This document shows, piece after piece, positions 35,470 through 47,116 of a DNA stretch of 56,404 nt. The position numbers and the translations under genes are program-made. How positions within the stretch are numbered: the first letter of the stretch is position 1; every line of letters begins with the position of its first letter. The DNA comes from Alectoria sarmentosa. Taxonomy: Eukaryota; Ascomycota; Lecanoromycetes; Lecanorales; Parmeliaceae. The stretch lies in NCBI GenBank assembly GCA_009733775.1, contig WOGZ01000226.1, forward strand, positions 1 to 56,404, read 5' to 3'. The notes under the pieces are model-generated. The model saw only the letters and a program-made list of their open reading frames with translations, ran no database searches and had not been told where the DNA came from.

Positions 35470-36457
35470 TCAGACGGTCGGACTGCGGGTTTCGATGTAG
35501 ACTTGGCATTTGCCGTCAGCTGTGTGCAAAACAAAACATTCAACGCGAGAGTCCGACCCGTAAGTAGAACTACACAAGTAAGCAAAAGGCATGTAGGGTA
35601 CTATACGTACGCGCTCGCAATGTCAGCGGCAGAGCGACCCGAATGCTCGGATCCGGCGTTTGCCCGAATTTCTCTCGCTACTCACTCTTTATCACCTCCC
35701 GCATGATGAACTCGCAGGAGCGCACGGGCGCGGATATGGCGGTGTGGCAGGTCACGTGTGGTCGGAACCCGGCGACGGTGACGGTGAGTCTGTTGTCGCC
35801 GCCTGTATATATACATACTCAGTGTTGCACGTGAGATGGATTTACGATTCCAGGTCTCAAGGTTTGGTAACGCGGTATGGTGCACGCACCGGATCACGTA
35901 GCTTCGGATCACCGCCCTCGCCGCTTCGGTCACCTCATGCGCACTGGCGTGCGCGAGCGGGCAGTATGGTTCCGTCTTGGGCGTGATGGCGCAGGTTGCG
36001 TCATCTGTAGCCGTTCGTTCGTTACCAGAGCACTCCGCACCGCATCAATGATGAAATTTCTAACTCCCAAATATCCTTGCATGATACGTTCGCACGCGAA
36101 TCACTCTACTCACCGCCAAACACCTTGACCGGCAACTTGACATCGAGCGCCCCCGTCCCCGGCACCTGCCGGCCGGGCTCGCCCCAGCTCTCCTGCCCGT
36201 CGCCCGTCGGGCTGTGGCTCAGGGCGTTGAAGCAGCTCGAGGCGACGAGGCCCGCTGCCAAAGGCCGCGTGGCAGGACACTTCCAGCGCGTTGGTGGATG
36301 TCGTGTTGAAGGATGTCGTGTTGAAGTCGATGATGGCAACTGGTGGTGGTAGAGTCGGGGATGCAGTTGGGTTCAGAGAGAGTGTGTTGGCTGAGTGCAT
36401 GAGCAGAGATGTTGTGTAGAGTATGAGGGCGATGGTGGAGAACGGGACGCGAGTCAT
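35470..36457 (-). pseudogene. Small secreted cysteine-containing protein gene with apparent frameshift
   Basis: Predicted exons in transcript order: 36457-36114, 36004-35846, 35802-35686 and 35519-35470. The first exon opens with a signal peptide (MTRVPFSTIALILYTTSLL) and an Asn/Thr-rich stretch with NTTS sequons. Further on it reads GLVASSCFNALSHSP and TGALDVKLPVKVFGG. Later exons have DATCAITPKTEPY, EAARAVIRSYVIRC, GGDNRLTVTVAGF, SCEFIMREVI and finally DGKCQVYIETRS, a pattern of spaced cysteines found in many fungal secreted proteins. All joins keep phase except that within exon 1 the frame shifts by one base between about 36240 and 36290, with no room for an intron. It is either a decaying gene or a base error. 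Exon 1 also contains a 15-base tandem duplication. The secreted role is inferred from the signal peptide only. Confidence 0.6.
36296..36325. repeat. 15-base tandem duplication inside the secreted-protein gene
   Basis: The unit GGATGTCGTGTTGAA occurs twice in direct succession (36296-36310 and 36311-36325). On the coding strand it gives a repeated FNTTS motif without changing frame. Confidence 0.95.
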
Positions 36458-36882
36458 GGTTGGTGGGAGGGGGAGGGAGGGCGGAGTGTGGAGAAGTGCG
36501 TGGAAGGGGAGTTGGCGTGATGGAATGAAGACGCGCCTGCATCGATGTGGGAGTGCGCATGATCTAGGTAGGCTCTTGGGGCGCCTGCGACGGAAATTTG
36601 TGATGCGAAAGTGTCGGACGGCAAGCTACATGCTTGGTAGCGCGTTGAAAAGACGACGATGAAGAAGAGATGGGGCCGAGGCCGTGGAGAATTGATGGAT
36701 GGTGTGAATTTTTCAACCTGCAAGCCTATAACAGGAAACCCTTTTGAGCAATACATGTACATGGCAAAAACACGACCGAGGCCAAAGCGCATTTCAGAGC
36801 ACCGACAAATTCCCAACACTGCAGATGTCTTACCGACCGCTACGTTCTCCGATCACCTCTGCCGCACCGCATCACAATGCAC
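36458..36882. other. Promoter of the secreted-protein gene and 3' flank of the PDI gene
   Basis: Both neighbouring genes are on the minus strand. Frames of up to 159 codons here overlap and have no family pattern. Confidence 0.4.
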
Positions 36883-38632
36883 CTACAGCTCGTCATGCTC
36901 ACTGCCGTCATCCGCACCATCTGAATCGGTGACAGCGGTCTTGACAGCCTCGGCGGCGTCGCTAGCCACGCTCTTCGCGGTCTCCGTGGCGGCCTTGGCC
37001 GCCTCACCCATACCCTCAGCCAAAGGAGCTTCAGTATCATCCGCTGTCTCGTTTTTGCCATCAAAGGCGTCCACCTTGTATCTGCCATTCTCCTTGATGA
37101 ATTCGGCTAGATCTTCAATTGTCCGAGAACCGGAGTAGGTGATGGGTTCCTCCTTGCCGCCGGCGGGGAAGAGCTTGATCGTTGGGAAGCCTTGGATCTC
37201 GTCAGGGACATCGTTGACTGTGGCGTCAACTTTGGCAACAGTAACTTTGCCACCGGCGGGGTACATGGAAGCGAGTTCTTCGAATTTGGGGGCTAAGCTA
37301 ATGAGAAAATGTTAGACTGGAAACATCTGGAGCATGCGATCGAAGGGGCTCTTACGCTTTGCAGTGACCGCACCAGGGGGCGTAGAATTCAAGAAGAACA
37401 TCCTTCTCATTGTCCAAAACGATGTCCTTGTAGTTGAGGGCCACAACGGTTTGGACAGGGCCCTCTTGCTTTTCTGGAATAGGCTCAGACTTGATGCTGG
37501 GTTCGACCTTGCCGTCAACGAAGTCCTGGACGAATGCGCCAACGTCATCGTGTGAAAGCTTCTTGGCCTGGTCAAAGGGAAATTTTTGGTTCTTGACAGT
37601 CTCCTGGATAGCGAAGGCGGGCCATTTGCCGTCCTCGAGGTTCAGGTTGCCAGCGTGTGCGCCAAAGGCCTTGGCGTCGATAGTAGCGAAGCTGATGACT
37701 CCCTTGTGTTTTTCTGCGAGAGGCTTGAGTTCAGCGGCCAGTTCAGCGCGCTCCTCGGGGGTTTCAGCGAAAATGTAGGCGAGGGGAATGCCAGCCTAGG
37801 CATACATATGTTAGCGAGGCGCAATTTAGGGCTTGGAAAATTGAACATACTGCCATGTAGCCAGCGTATGTCTCCGGGCCGACCTCGCCAACCAATGGCA
37901 TGGCAGAAGTCTTGGTGAATTTGGTGATGGCTTCCTTTTCAAATTTCCCCTCCAAGATATTCTTACCCTCGTCAAATGATTTGTAGAGGACAACGGATGG
38001 GAACTTGACACCCTCGGCTTCGGCCAACTTGGCGTCGTTGGAGGCTCCAAAGAGATGGTCGTCCCTCATGCTCTCAGCGACCTCGCTAAAAGTAGTGTTC
38101 GATGTCTTGTCACCAGCTTCAAAGAATGCAACCACGACGACCTGGTCTGCGGTTTTGAATTCCTCGAACGTTTCTGATGTGAGGATAGATACTGCGGGGA
38201 GGGCTTGCTTGGTCATGTAGGAGATGATGCTAGACACAGCGATTAGCTAGGAAGCCGGTAGGGATGGCAGCGTTTTACTTACGCGGGTGCCTTTCTTTGC
38301 CCTTGGTAGGGGCTTGCGTTGTCGGGGCCTCGGAAGACCTTGACAGTTGGGTATCCCTCAACGCCATATTCTTTACATAATTCGGCTTCTTCGACGCAGT
38401 CAATCTTCACCAAGGGGATGTCCTTCTCTTTCAGCGTCGTAGCGGCTTCCTCATATTCTGGGGCCAATGCTTTACAGTGGCCACACCATGGTGCGAAAAA
38501 CTCTGCCAGGACAAGGGAGTGGCTCTTGACGAAGTCTGTGAAAGTATCTTTCTTGAGGTCGTGGACGTCAGAAGCTGATGCTACAGCAGCAGCTCCTACA
38601 AGCCCAAGGGCGACGTTCCTAAAATTCCTCAT
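36883..38632 (-). CDS. pdi1: Protein disulfide isomerase, ER-resident
   Basis: Exons in transcript order: 38632-38283, 38229-37851, 37795-37357 (end 37356 by phase) and 37297-36883, giving 527 residues. A signal peptide (residues 1 to about 20, ALGLVGAAAVASAS) precedes the a domain with FFAPWCGHC (Cys50, Cys53). The b and b' domains follow, then the a' domain with FYAPWCGHC (Cys385, Cys388). The C-terminal tail is acidic and Ala-rich and ends in HDEL, the ER retrieval signal. Domain order a-b-b'-a' and both active sites are intact. The enzyme forms and rearranges disulfides in the ER lumen. About 220 bases upstream of the start is a palindromic CACGTG (38852-38857); whether stress factors use it is unknown. 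An alternative longer N-terminus upstream is unlikely because the signal peptide starts at Met 38632. Confidence 0.97.
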
Positions 38633-39279
38633 GATGGCGGGTGTGAGTGTTGAATGAAAGGGATGTCTTAGGTTGAATGCTTGAGTGGAATGATATGTTT
38701 GGTGCTTTTGTATGAGAGGAGGATAGAGACAAAGGAGTATTGTCGCCAAAGTGTCCCTATGAAATTGATTTGTAAGTAAGGTTTCACCATTCAAAGGGCC
38801 ATCTGGCAGCTTACTTATTACTTAGACTTCGCCGCACCGACCAACAGTGAGCACGTGACAGGTAAATCCGAGCGTTGCGGAGTTAACTTCTCAATGTCAC
38901 TCGTCATGGCTACGACTACGTCTAATAAGCCCTTTTTCCTTTCCACCTCAATTCCTTCATACTTCATTTTCCACTTGTACTCATCCTCGTGAATGAGGAA
39001 CGTCTAAAGTCCTTCTTCATACCTAGGCTTATGAGTAAGTCCTATGCTACTATAATGTCATACTATCAGCCCTTAAGTCTGCCGGATGATCCGCCTTTTC
39101 ACCATCTGGTAGCAGTCTGATCGATCCCGACAAGACTGTAGATCTTTGCTTGCACTACCCAAATCCTTAGACTTTGTCTGTTAAGTCAAACAAGCCATTT
39201 ACCTGGCAATACGCTACAGCCAATTCTAACAACCGGGCAGCAGACCTGGTCTGACACCCTCAGCAACTCAAACGCCCCT
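38633..39279. promoter_or_regulatory. Divergent promoter of PDI and the neighbouring F-box-like gene
   Basis: The 647 bases separate outward-facing genes. A CACGTG palindrome lies at 38852-38857 in the context GTGAGCACGTGACAGG. bZIP or bHLH factors bind such cores; this is a motif observation only. Confidence 0.35.
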
Positions 39280-40631
39280 ATGGGCATCTGTGCTATCCCC
39301 ATAGTTCTGTGCACGATACTTCAAAAGCTCGTAGCGAAAGCTTGCCACAAGGATTTGTCCTGGCTCGGGCAGATTTGCTGTGGGCTGGGTTACGTAGTGA
39401 TCGTACTCGCCATCCTTGTCTGCAGTCCATTGGTCTACAATCTTCTACCAATCCTTCTAAGTCCACTTCTTTGCTCTCCAGGGGGACGACAACGCTTCAA
39501 GATCATTTACAAACACGCTGCAGTGTTGCCATTCACAATCCTCTGGTTTTATCATCTATATTGCAAACGGCAGGCTCAAGAAATAGCCTTTGAGAGGGAA
39601 AAGCCCCGCCCTCTTCCTCTACAGCTCAGACGCCGACTCAGCCAGGCGCCGTGCTGTGCAGGAACTCAATTGGAGGCTTCCTTTTTCACTAAACTTCCGT
39701 TCGAAATAAGACTTCAAATCTACAAAGAGGTCATTGTGGGCGATGGCAAACACGTTCATGTTGTGGTACACAGCCCAACGAAGAAGGCGGATGGTGCATT
39801 GGATACACATGGCAATGCAAATGCCATGAGGGCTGGCAAGATTCGCGGCTACCGTTGTGATCATGCTTTTGACAAAGCTCTCTCTACTGCCCCTGCTTGG
39901 CATCTCGTTGATGCTGCTGAAGCAGAAGTTATCTACGCAGGGTGCAATGTCATCGCGCGAACTCATTTCTCAGTCAGTTTCCCAAAAGGCCGTGGCTGGG
40001 GCCCAGTGACTCTCGTCAAATGCTGTAAGCAAATGTACTTAGAAGCCATTGATCTGTTATATAGTAAGTGTCGAGGCTTCCAGTCTAGGATCTCACATGC
40101 GACGAGCTAATAAGTCCAGGTCTGCAAACGTTCTCCTTTGCATCACTTTCACCACCACCTTTCTTCATTCAGAGCGTACTTCCTTATCGCCTTGCACAGA
40201 TCAGGAGCATTCAAATCTGCTACAGTCTTGTCACCATGTCCAGTTCGTGTCCGAGTGGCGGAAATGATCGACGCGCTGCGCTACACGCACACCGGATGCA
40301 GAAATGTGGCGTTTGCAATTTACTTACTTGGTCGAAATTGATAAAGCAGACTCTGAAAGGATTGCGGACAATCGAGGGATTTTTCTACCTTGGGGGAACA
40401 GATTCGATGCCTGCGCCTAATGCTCCATGGATAGCGAGCCTTCTAGAGATGCAGAATGGAACGAACGGATTGAGAGAACTCAAGATAAACGTTCTGCCAG
40501 GTCCTTGGATGAGTTCGACAAATCCTCCCGACGAGTTCCTGGCAAATGCTGCTCGATTGGATTCTATGCTGCAAAGCATGATTAGAAAAGGCGCTGAGAA
40601 CTACAGGCATAGAAGGCAGGACATCACCTAA
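39280..40631 (+). CDS. Membrane-anchored F-box-like (DUF7730-type) protein
   Basis: Exons 39280-40063 and 40120-40631 give 431 residues. The N-terminus has two hydrophobic segments (about residues 30-52, VVIVLAILVCSPLVYNLLPI, and 78-95, AVLPFTILWFYHLY). A soluble domain then starts with FFTKLPFEIRLQIYKEVIVG, the motif shared with two other genes of this window. It goes on with VKCCKQMYLEAIDLLYS joined over the intron to LQTFSFASLSPPPFFIQSVL and RLAQIRSIQICY, which is typical for fungal proteins of this group. The role is unknown; the motif resembles an F-box but ubiquitin-ligase function is not shown. The second half of exon 2 (after about residue 300) is less convincing and may contain an unrecognised intron. 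A further frame at 40657-41052 has no support. Confidence 0.75.
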
Positions 40632-41090
40632 GACACGGTAATATCTATCAAGCGCGTTGATGATTACGTGTTCTTCGCTCATGTTTGCCCCTTTGTGCTT
40701 TCAGTCCGAAAACATCCTCGAACAGCAAAAAGGGGACCGTGCGCCCGAAGAACGGACGCTAGGGGCTGGATCCTTTCAGATTCGTGCACTAGATATGTTG
40801 GAGCAAAGATTTTCAAAGATCAACGAGTCGCCCTCCTTCCTGCAGTCGTTGCAGCTTGAGGGGCTCGCGAGCAGAAAACACAATCTGCGTCCCCAAAATA
40901 ACCGTCAATCTCCGAGCTATTCGAATGTCGAGCGCGTCAATTGTTGGGCTCAATATCGAAATCTAACGCGCTATATATCAACTCGACGCGTAATTGTGCT
41001 ATACACCTGGCTCGCCTGCGGGCTGTTGCACTCTCGATTTTTTTGGGACTGAGCTGTATTTGCTTTTGACCAAAATGCTAGGAATCCTCA
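40632..41090. other. Convergent 3' region
   Basis: A 131-codon plus-strand frame (40657-41052) is present without family pattern or splice link to the gene before it; it is not called. Confidence 0.4.
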
Positions 41091-42056
41091 TCAAAGAACC
41101 TCTTTGGATAAGAATCCTTCCCCAAGCAGGACACCGTCTACAGCAATTTCGAAAACCACTTCCGTGAATCTCCTCTGCTCCAACATATACCCTGGGATCT
41201 GCCCTAGGCTTAGGATAACCCATTGGTACTCCAAGATGGGTATTCCGACCGCAGGAGCCCGAGTATGTTCCACGATCCCAGTCTCTGTATCTTCTCCGTC
41301 TGGAGAAATAAGGAATCTGACTGCTTCATCAGTGCTTGGAAAATGGGCAAGGTATTCCAAAGCCGCAAAGATCGTGACGAAGACTTCCGTAATACCCAGC
41401 ATTACCCCAAACTCGGTCACGGATACCGTCAGATGGTGGTCGTTCCATGTATTTTTGACGTCCATCGTGCTCAAGCCTTGCGTGGACTTTACCGTGCCGT
41501 TGTAAATTGACACAGTTTCTGACCGCGCTGTGAGGCCATGAGTCCTGTTGCTTCCAGCAATATCCAATCTCCTCCAAGAACCTCTGATCCAGATGTTACA
41601 GACGAAGATGTCGTCCCAATACGCACCGATCTCGAGAGCCCGGAAATTTTGATGATCGATCATCCACCTTATTCCTTCCCATACACCCCACAACAGATAA
41701 CGTGCCTCTATCCTTTGCCCCGGCGCGAACGATACAGGCACGATTATGACCTCGGGATAGCCAGGATCTATGTAATTTCGAGGGACAATTGGCTCGGTGA
41801 AATTTTCGAGTCCTAGCTCCATCATGGCGTTTGCTGCGTTCATGAGGCATGATGTGGCCGAGAGCCTGTCTTGCCCCTGGCGGTATTCGGTAGTAAAGCG
41901 GGGGTCTATGGCTCCCAATCTCGGCTTGTTCGTGACATTGTAGCGAAAGCCGGTCTGGTTGCTCCAATTGGATAGCGGGACGACAGCCGCTGCGATAGTG
42001 GTCGCGGCTAAGCTGAGTAGGATTGACAAGACGATGACCGACATGAGTCTGGTCAT
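41091..42056 (-). CDS. Secreted glycoprotein of unknown function
   Basis: A single-exon frame of 321 residues. Residues 1-23 form a signal peptide (VIVLSILLSLAATTIAAA). Several N-glycosylation sequons are present (NWSN, NVTN, NFTE, NRTH, NGT). A central conserved-looking part reads SCLMNAANAMMELGLENF, PGYPEVIIVP and RYLLWGVWEGIRWMID, followed by WDDIFVCNIWIRG; this arrangement occurs in a group of uncharacterised ascomycete secreted proteins. A hydrophobic stretch near 215-245 (EFGVMLGITEVFVTIFAALE) could be amphipathic or buried; no clear membrane anchor or GPI signal was seen at the end. The frame is intact. No enzymatic motif was recognised. Confidence 0.8.
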   Translation of the reverse strand: MTRLMSVIVLSILLSLAATTIAAAVVPLSNWSNQTGFRYNVTNKPRLGAIDPRFTTEYRQGQDRLSATSCLMNAANAMMELGLENFTEPIVPRNYIDPGYPEVIIVPVSFAPGQRIEARYLLWGVWEGIRWMIDHQNFRALEIGAYWDDIFVCNIWIRGSWRRLDIAGSNRTHGLTARSETVSIYNGTVKSTQGLSTMDVKNTWNDHHLTVSVTEFGVMLGITEVFVTIFAALEYLAHFPSTDEAVRFLISPDGEDTETGIVEHTRAPAVGIPILEYQWVILSLGQIPGYMLEQRRFTEVVFEIAVDGVLLGEGFLSKEVL

Positions 42057-42960
42057 TGAATCCGAATAAGTAGCAGGAGTGGAATCAACAGCTTGTTAAA
42101 GCAGGATTTGGGCGCGCTTTGGCGTGCCAAACACCGCATCATCGCGCTTCTTTGTGTACAAGCGACTAGCCCATCCGACTGACAGCGGGTCGGATATATC
42201 ACGTGCGAAGGAGTTGGATTTCGACCATCCAGACCTCCGAGTGTGCACTCTACTCTGGAGCGAAGTATCGACACCTATTATAGCACACTAGCGTCAAGGA
42301 GCCGAAACTCTCGACGCCGATGGCCAGATAATTTGGCAAATAGTATCTGCAACAGTCATATATGGAGGTCTTTGATTCGAGAGGTTTCATCTTGAAAGTG
42401 CAGACGTCTATGTAGTACTCTCACATGAAGATGTTTGAATTTGCAGAAATGTCAGCAGGGGTGGTTTGTTGTTTGAGACTGCATTCTGTATTGAAAGCAA
42501 AGGAAAGAAAGAAAGTGGACATGATCCCAACCATGCGTATCGCTGTATTATTCTAGGTTTGAAGAGTGCGTGAGTAGGATGGACTGATATGACGGATGTT
42601 TTTCTGGGTGATTGGGTGGCTTCTCGTGTTGGGTAAGAGGCAAGTCGATAGAGCGAGTGGGGCAAATTTGGAGACTCGAGCATAGCAATTGCTGGATGGT
42701 TTGGGGGGATGAGGCCGGGTTTTTTGGACGTTGGAAAGCTGCTGTGAGGGCAGGGGGTTCTTGGCAAGGAGTGCTGTTGTAACTGTGTCATCTTTTGAGA
42801 GGTTGAAGATTTGAAAATGGCCTCAATTTCACTTAAGCAATCAGGGCGGAGAAGCCCGGCTGCGTGGTAGACCACCAAATCTCGAAAGGGTTAGTTTTAA
42901 TTTTAGTACAATCCCTTGATTTTTGGTGGTCAATTTTCCCAGAACCAAAGCCCCTTCCCA
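42057..42960. other. Intergenic region, nothing recognised
   Basis: A 156-codon minus-strand frame (42408-42878) has a composition rich in Ser, Pro and His and no family pattern. No repeats were seen. Confidence 0.4.
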
Positions 42961-45900
42961 CTACGCCGTCTCCTGCGCCTCCATCCTCTGCGCCACACTA
43001 CCTTTCCTCCACGTCGCCTGCTCATCCCTCTTCCTAACAGCCTTGCTCTCCCCCCCAACCTTCCCCCACCCGCCACCGCCAGGCGTGCACACCACGATCC
43101 TCTCCCCCTTGCCCATCGCCGCCGTGTTCTTGCCCCCAAGGTTGATCCACCGATCCTCCCACTCCTCTCTGTCCTCCCCGCGTCCCCCCTTCTGCACGTG
43201 CCGCACCCAGTAATTGATGCCGCAGGCCGCCTCTTCGCCGCCGCAGAGCCCGTACGGGTGGTACACGCGCCGCTCGCTGAGGATGCTGACTTGCACGGGG
43301 ATGCGGAATTCGATGTCCCGGACCACGCCTTCGCCGCCGCGGTGCTGGCCGGCGCCGGCGCTGTCTTGGCGCAGGCTGAACTGGCGCAGGATCACCGGGT
43401 AGCGTCTTTCGAAGACCTCGGCGTCGGTGATGCGGGTGTTTGTCATGTGCGTGTGCACGCCGCTGGTGCCGTCCCAGGTGGGGCCGGCGCCGGAGCCGCC
43501 GGCAATGGTTTCGTAGTAGCCGAAGCCCTTTGTGGGCGCGGACGCGGCGGAGGGGTTGTTGCCGCCGAAGCCGAAGGTGAGGTTGTTGCAGTCGCCTTGG
43601 GAGGCGGCGCAGGCGGTGAAGGCGAGGAGGATCACGTCGGTGACGCGCTGCGACGTGAGGACGTTGCCGCCGACCACGGCGGCTTTGTCCGAGGGCGAGA
43701 GGAAGGATTTCTTGGGGATGAGCACGTTGATGGGCTTGAGGCAGCCTTGGTTCAGCGGTATGTCGTCTTCGATCAGGCTGCGGAGACAGTAGATTATGGC
43801 GGAGTAGGTGACGGCTTCGGGGGCGTTGGTGTTGCCGTAGACTTCGGGGCCGGTGCCGGCGAAGTCGAAGACTGCTTCGCCTTTTTCGGGGTCGATGGTG
43901 ATTTTGAGTTTTATTGGGCTACCATCATCCATGTAGTCGGTAGCTGCTAGATCTTGGCCTTCGAACCTTTTGCTGACGTCCTTGAGGAGATTGCGAACGC
44001 TTAGCTCGGCGTTGTCTTGTATGTTTCGCATGTAAAATTGGACGACTTCCTCTCCGTAGTCTTCTATCAAAGCGCTGATCAGGTTGATGCCTTTTTGGTT
44101 GGCGGCGATCTGTGCTTTGAGATCGTTGAGATTGTCTGCCAGACATCTTGTTCCGCTGCAATCTGGATATTGGGCTGGCTCATCGTAGAGTAATTCCGTT
44201 ATTCTTTTTTCGTTGAAGTTGCCCTCGGACACAAGCTTTTCCGACTTGATGGCCGCTCCTTCTTGGAACAATTCTCGAGAATGTGGAGGCATTGAGCCAG
44301 GCAGAATGCCGCCAATGTCGGCATGATGAGCTCGAGACGCGACATAGAAGATGATTTCCTCGCCATTGAAAGCTGGAGTGACGACTGTGATATCTGGTAA
44401 ATGAGTTCCGCCAAATTCTGGGTGATTGGACACGATAACGTCTCCCGGCTTCAGCTTGCCTTTCCATATTTCCGCTTGGGTGGTGACACAAGTTGACATA
44501 CTTCCCAGATGAACCGGTAGATGAGGCGCTGCAGTACGTCAGATAAAGGACAATGATACTACGTTGCCGACAACCTACCATTTGCAACGAGGCCGCCTGT
44601 AGAGTCGAACAAAGCACATGAGTAATCTAGTCTTTCCTTGACATTGGTACTGACACTGGTCTTCTGTAGAGCTCGACCCATCTGCTCTGCAATAGCCATG
44701 AAACGATGAGCGAAGATACTCAGCATTATGGGATCAACTTCTTTGGCATTGACTTTCTTATCTTGACCTTCTGTTTTACCAATGTCAATCACGACATGTG
44801 TTTCAACGACCAAAGCAGTCGCTCCAGGAGTTATGACGATAGTTTGAGTACCATCAGCCAGTATCGCGGGGCCTTGAATTCGATCGCCAACGTCAAGGTC
44901 TTCGAGTTTGTAGATCGGGGTCTCTTGGCGTCCGCCTTCGAAATAGACTTTGGAGACACCGTATCGTTTTCCTTCGCCCAAATCCTTTGGTTTAATGTCC
45001 TTCAATTGCATGTCGACTGTCCTCTCCAATCCCTCGAAGCTCTTACCGATACCTCTGGCACGGACATCATCTACTATTATGTCACGATCCGGTAATGTAA
45101 AACCAAACTCCTGTTCGTGCTGCTTGACGAACGCCTTTCCAAATGCCCAGTCGTTGCCACCGAAGTCTTTCTTCGCCTCATCTTCGCTGGGTTTCACTAT
45201 CATTAGAGCAGACTCCGTGCCTCTATATCTCATATTTAGATACTCTTCAAAGACTATACTATCTTCAGAGAAGCCTTGGTCTCGAAGTTTTGCGGTCGAT
45301 TTCTCTTTCAAGCCGTGCATCGTCTTCTTCAACTCGTCCACCACCTCTCCTTCATCAGACCAAGTTTTGGAGTCTGGTACCTGGCTCTCATCTACAACAT
45401 CCGCCAATGCCATCCCATAGGCGGACAGCACTGACGAGTACCGATGGACAAGGATTTGCTTGATGCCAAGGCTCTCTGCAATCGCAACTGCATGCTGACC
45501 ACCTGCACCTCCAAAAGTAGCCAGTCGATGTCGCGAGGTATCGTGTCCTTTAGCTTCAGTCAGTGACCTGATTGGCCTAGTCATTGTTTCATTGGCTATT
45601 TTGATGAATCCATAAGCAACTTCATCCGGATTCATCTCCTTCTCTTTGTCGTCTCCAGCGATGTCTTTGTTAATGTCTTCAGTCAATTCCTTGAAGAGCT
45701 TTTCGCTGGCAGTCGCATCTAGACCTTGATCTTCTGCCTTCCCAAAGATCTTGGGAAAGAAGTCAGGTAGGAGGCGACCCAAGAAAAGGTTGGCGTCGGT
45801 AACAGTAAGCGGACCACCTTTTCGATAGCATGCAGGCCCGGGATGGGCTCCAGCAGACTCCGGACCGACCACGAATAAGCCGTTACGGAAGAAGAGTCGA

Positions 45901-47116
45901 GATCCGCCACCTGCAGCAACGGTATTAATGTCAAGCTGCGGTGATTGGATGGTCACACCGGCTGTTGTAGTCTCGAAGACATGTTCATATCTTCCGGAGC
46001 CATATCGGCTGACGTCTGTGCTAGTACCCCCCATATCAAATCCAATGACAGGTGTCTTGGTGTTTGAGTCGTAAGAAGTCAGTGCGTAGCCTACCACTCC
46101 TCCTGCAGGACCGGACAAGATTGCTCGTAAGCCAGAGAAGAGATCAACATCGACCAGACCTCCATCAGATTGCATGAACTCGCAGCGCGCGCCTCTGGTA
46201 CCGGGTTCCTTCTTGACACTCTCCGTACCTAAGCCCCCTTGAAAGCCAGCTTGAAAGCCAGCAATGTACTTTTTGATCGCTGGAGTCAGATACGCGTCAG
46301 CACATGCAGAGGTAGCTCGTGGAACAAGCTTGATCATCGGCATCAACTCGTGACTCAAGCTAACATGTTCAAAACCTACCTCTTTGGCCATTTGCCCAAC
46401 CATGGCTTCATGATCAGGAAAGGTATAGCCATGGACAAGGCAAACAGCAACGCTACGGAAGCCATCGTCAAAGACTTTTTGTAGTTGGGATTTAATAGTG
46501 TCTTTGGATGGTCTCTTGAGGATCCTGACGGCTTCCCCTGACAGCCCTCGTACGAGACCCTCCTCAGCGGTGGAGTCGTCTGTTTTGGTGACGTGCCTTT
46601 CCGGATCTTCTGCGTAATCCTCAAGTGTCACCCTTTCATCAATCTCGACTACCGTTTCGTAAAGTACTTCAGGTTTCCGAATAGCCAAATCAAAGATCTT
46701 TGGTCTTGATTGATTACCGATCTCTAGGCAGTCCTTGAAACCTTTGGTGACGACCATGGCGATCCTTTCACCCTTTCGTTCTAGTAATGCATTTGTTGCT
46801 ACAGTAGTACCCATACGGATGCTCTCAATCTTTGACGTGTCCAAAGGTTGTCCCCTAGAGATTTCCTTCCCAGTGAACTTGGACAGCATACGCCTGATAC
46901 CCTCAAGAGGGGCATCATCGTAATTAGATGGGTCTTCCGAGAGGAGTTTGATTACTATATCATCCTCCATTCTTCCACTCCCTGGGTTTCCAACGCAATC
47001 AGTGAATGTACCTCCTCTCTGTCTAGCATTAGTACGATTGAGTTGCTGAGTATTCGATAAGCATTGTAGCTCACGTCTATTGCTATCCGGATACCACGCT
47101 CTCGAGTGGCAGCCAT
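42961..47116 (-). CDS. oxp1: 5-oxoprolinase (ATP-hydrolysing)
   Basis: Exons in transcript order: 47116-47075, 47018-44579 and 44528-42961, giving 1,349 residues, the usual full length. The first exon encodes MAATRERGIRIAID and joins RGGTFTDCVG, the Hydant_A N-terminal signature. The HyuA-like half has GTTVATNALLERKG, GFDMGGTSTDVSRYG, TVAAGGGSRLFF, VGPESAGAHPGPACY and ATFGGAGGQHA. The HyuB-like half has VSNHPEFGGTHLPDI, SRAHHADIGG, GNTNAPEAVTYSA, NQGCLKPI and TPGGGGWGK. The enzyme opens 5-oxo-L-proline to glutamate using ATP in the cytosol, in the glutathione (gamma-glutamyl) cycle. Both halves are in one chain as in eukaryotes. The last 60 residues are more G+C-rich and charged than the rest. 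A 1,035-base plus-strand frame opposite the end is a shadow. Confidence 0.96.

Noticed and set aside
40657..41052. 131-codon frame after the second F-box-like gene
   Set aside because: No splice link to the preceding exon was found and it contains no recognisable sequence.
42916..43950. 344-codon plus-strand frame
   Set aside because: It is antisense to the G+C-rich 3' end of the 5-oxoprolinase gene, with Ala/Val/Gly-rich composition and no family pattern.
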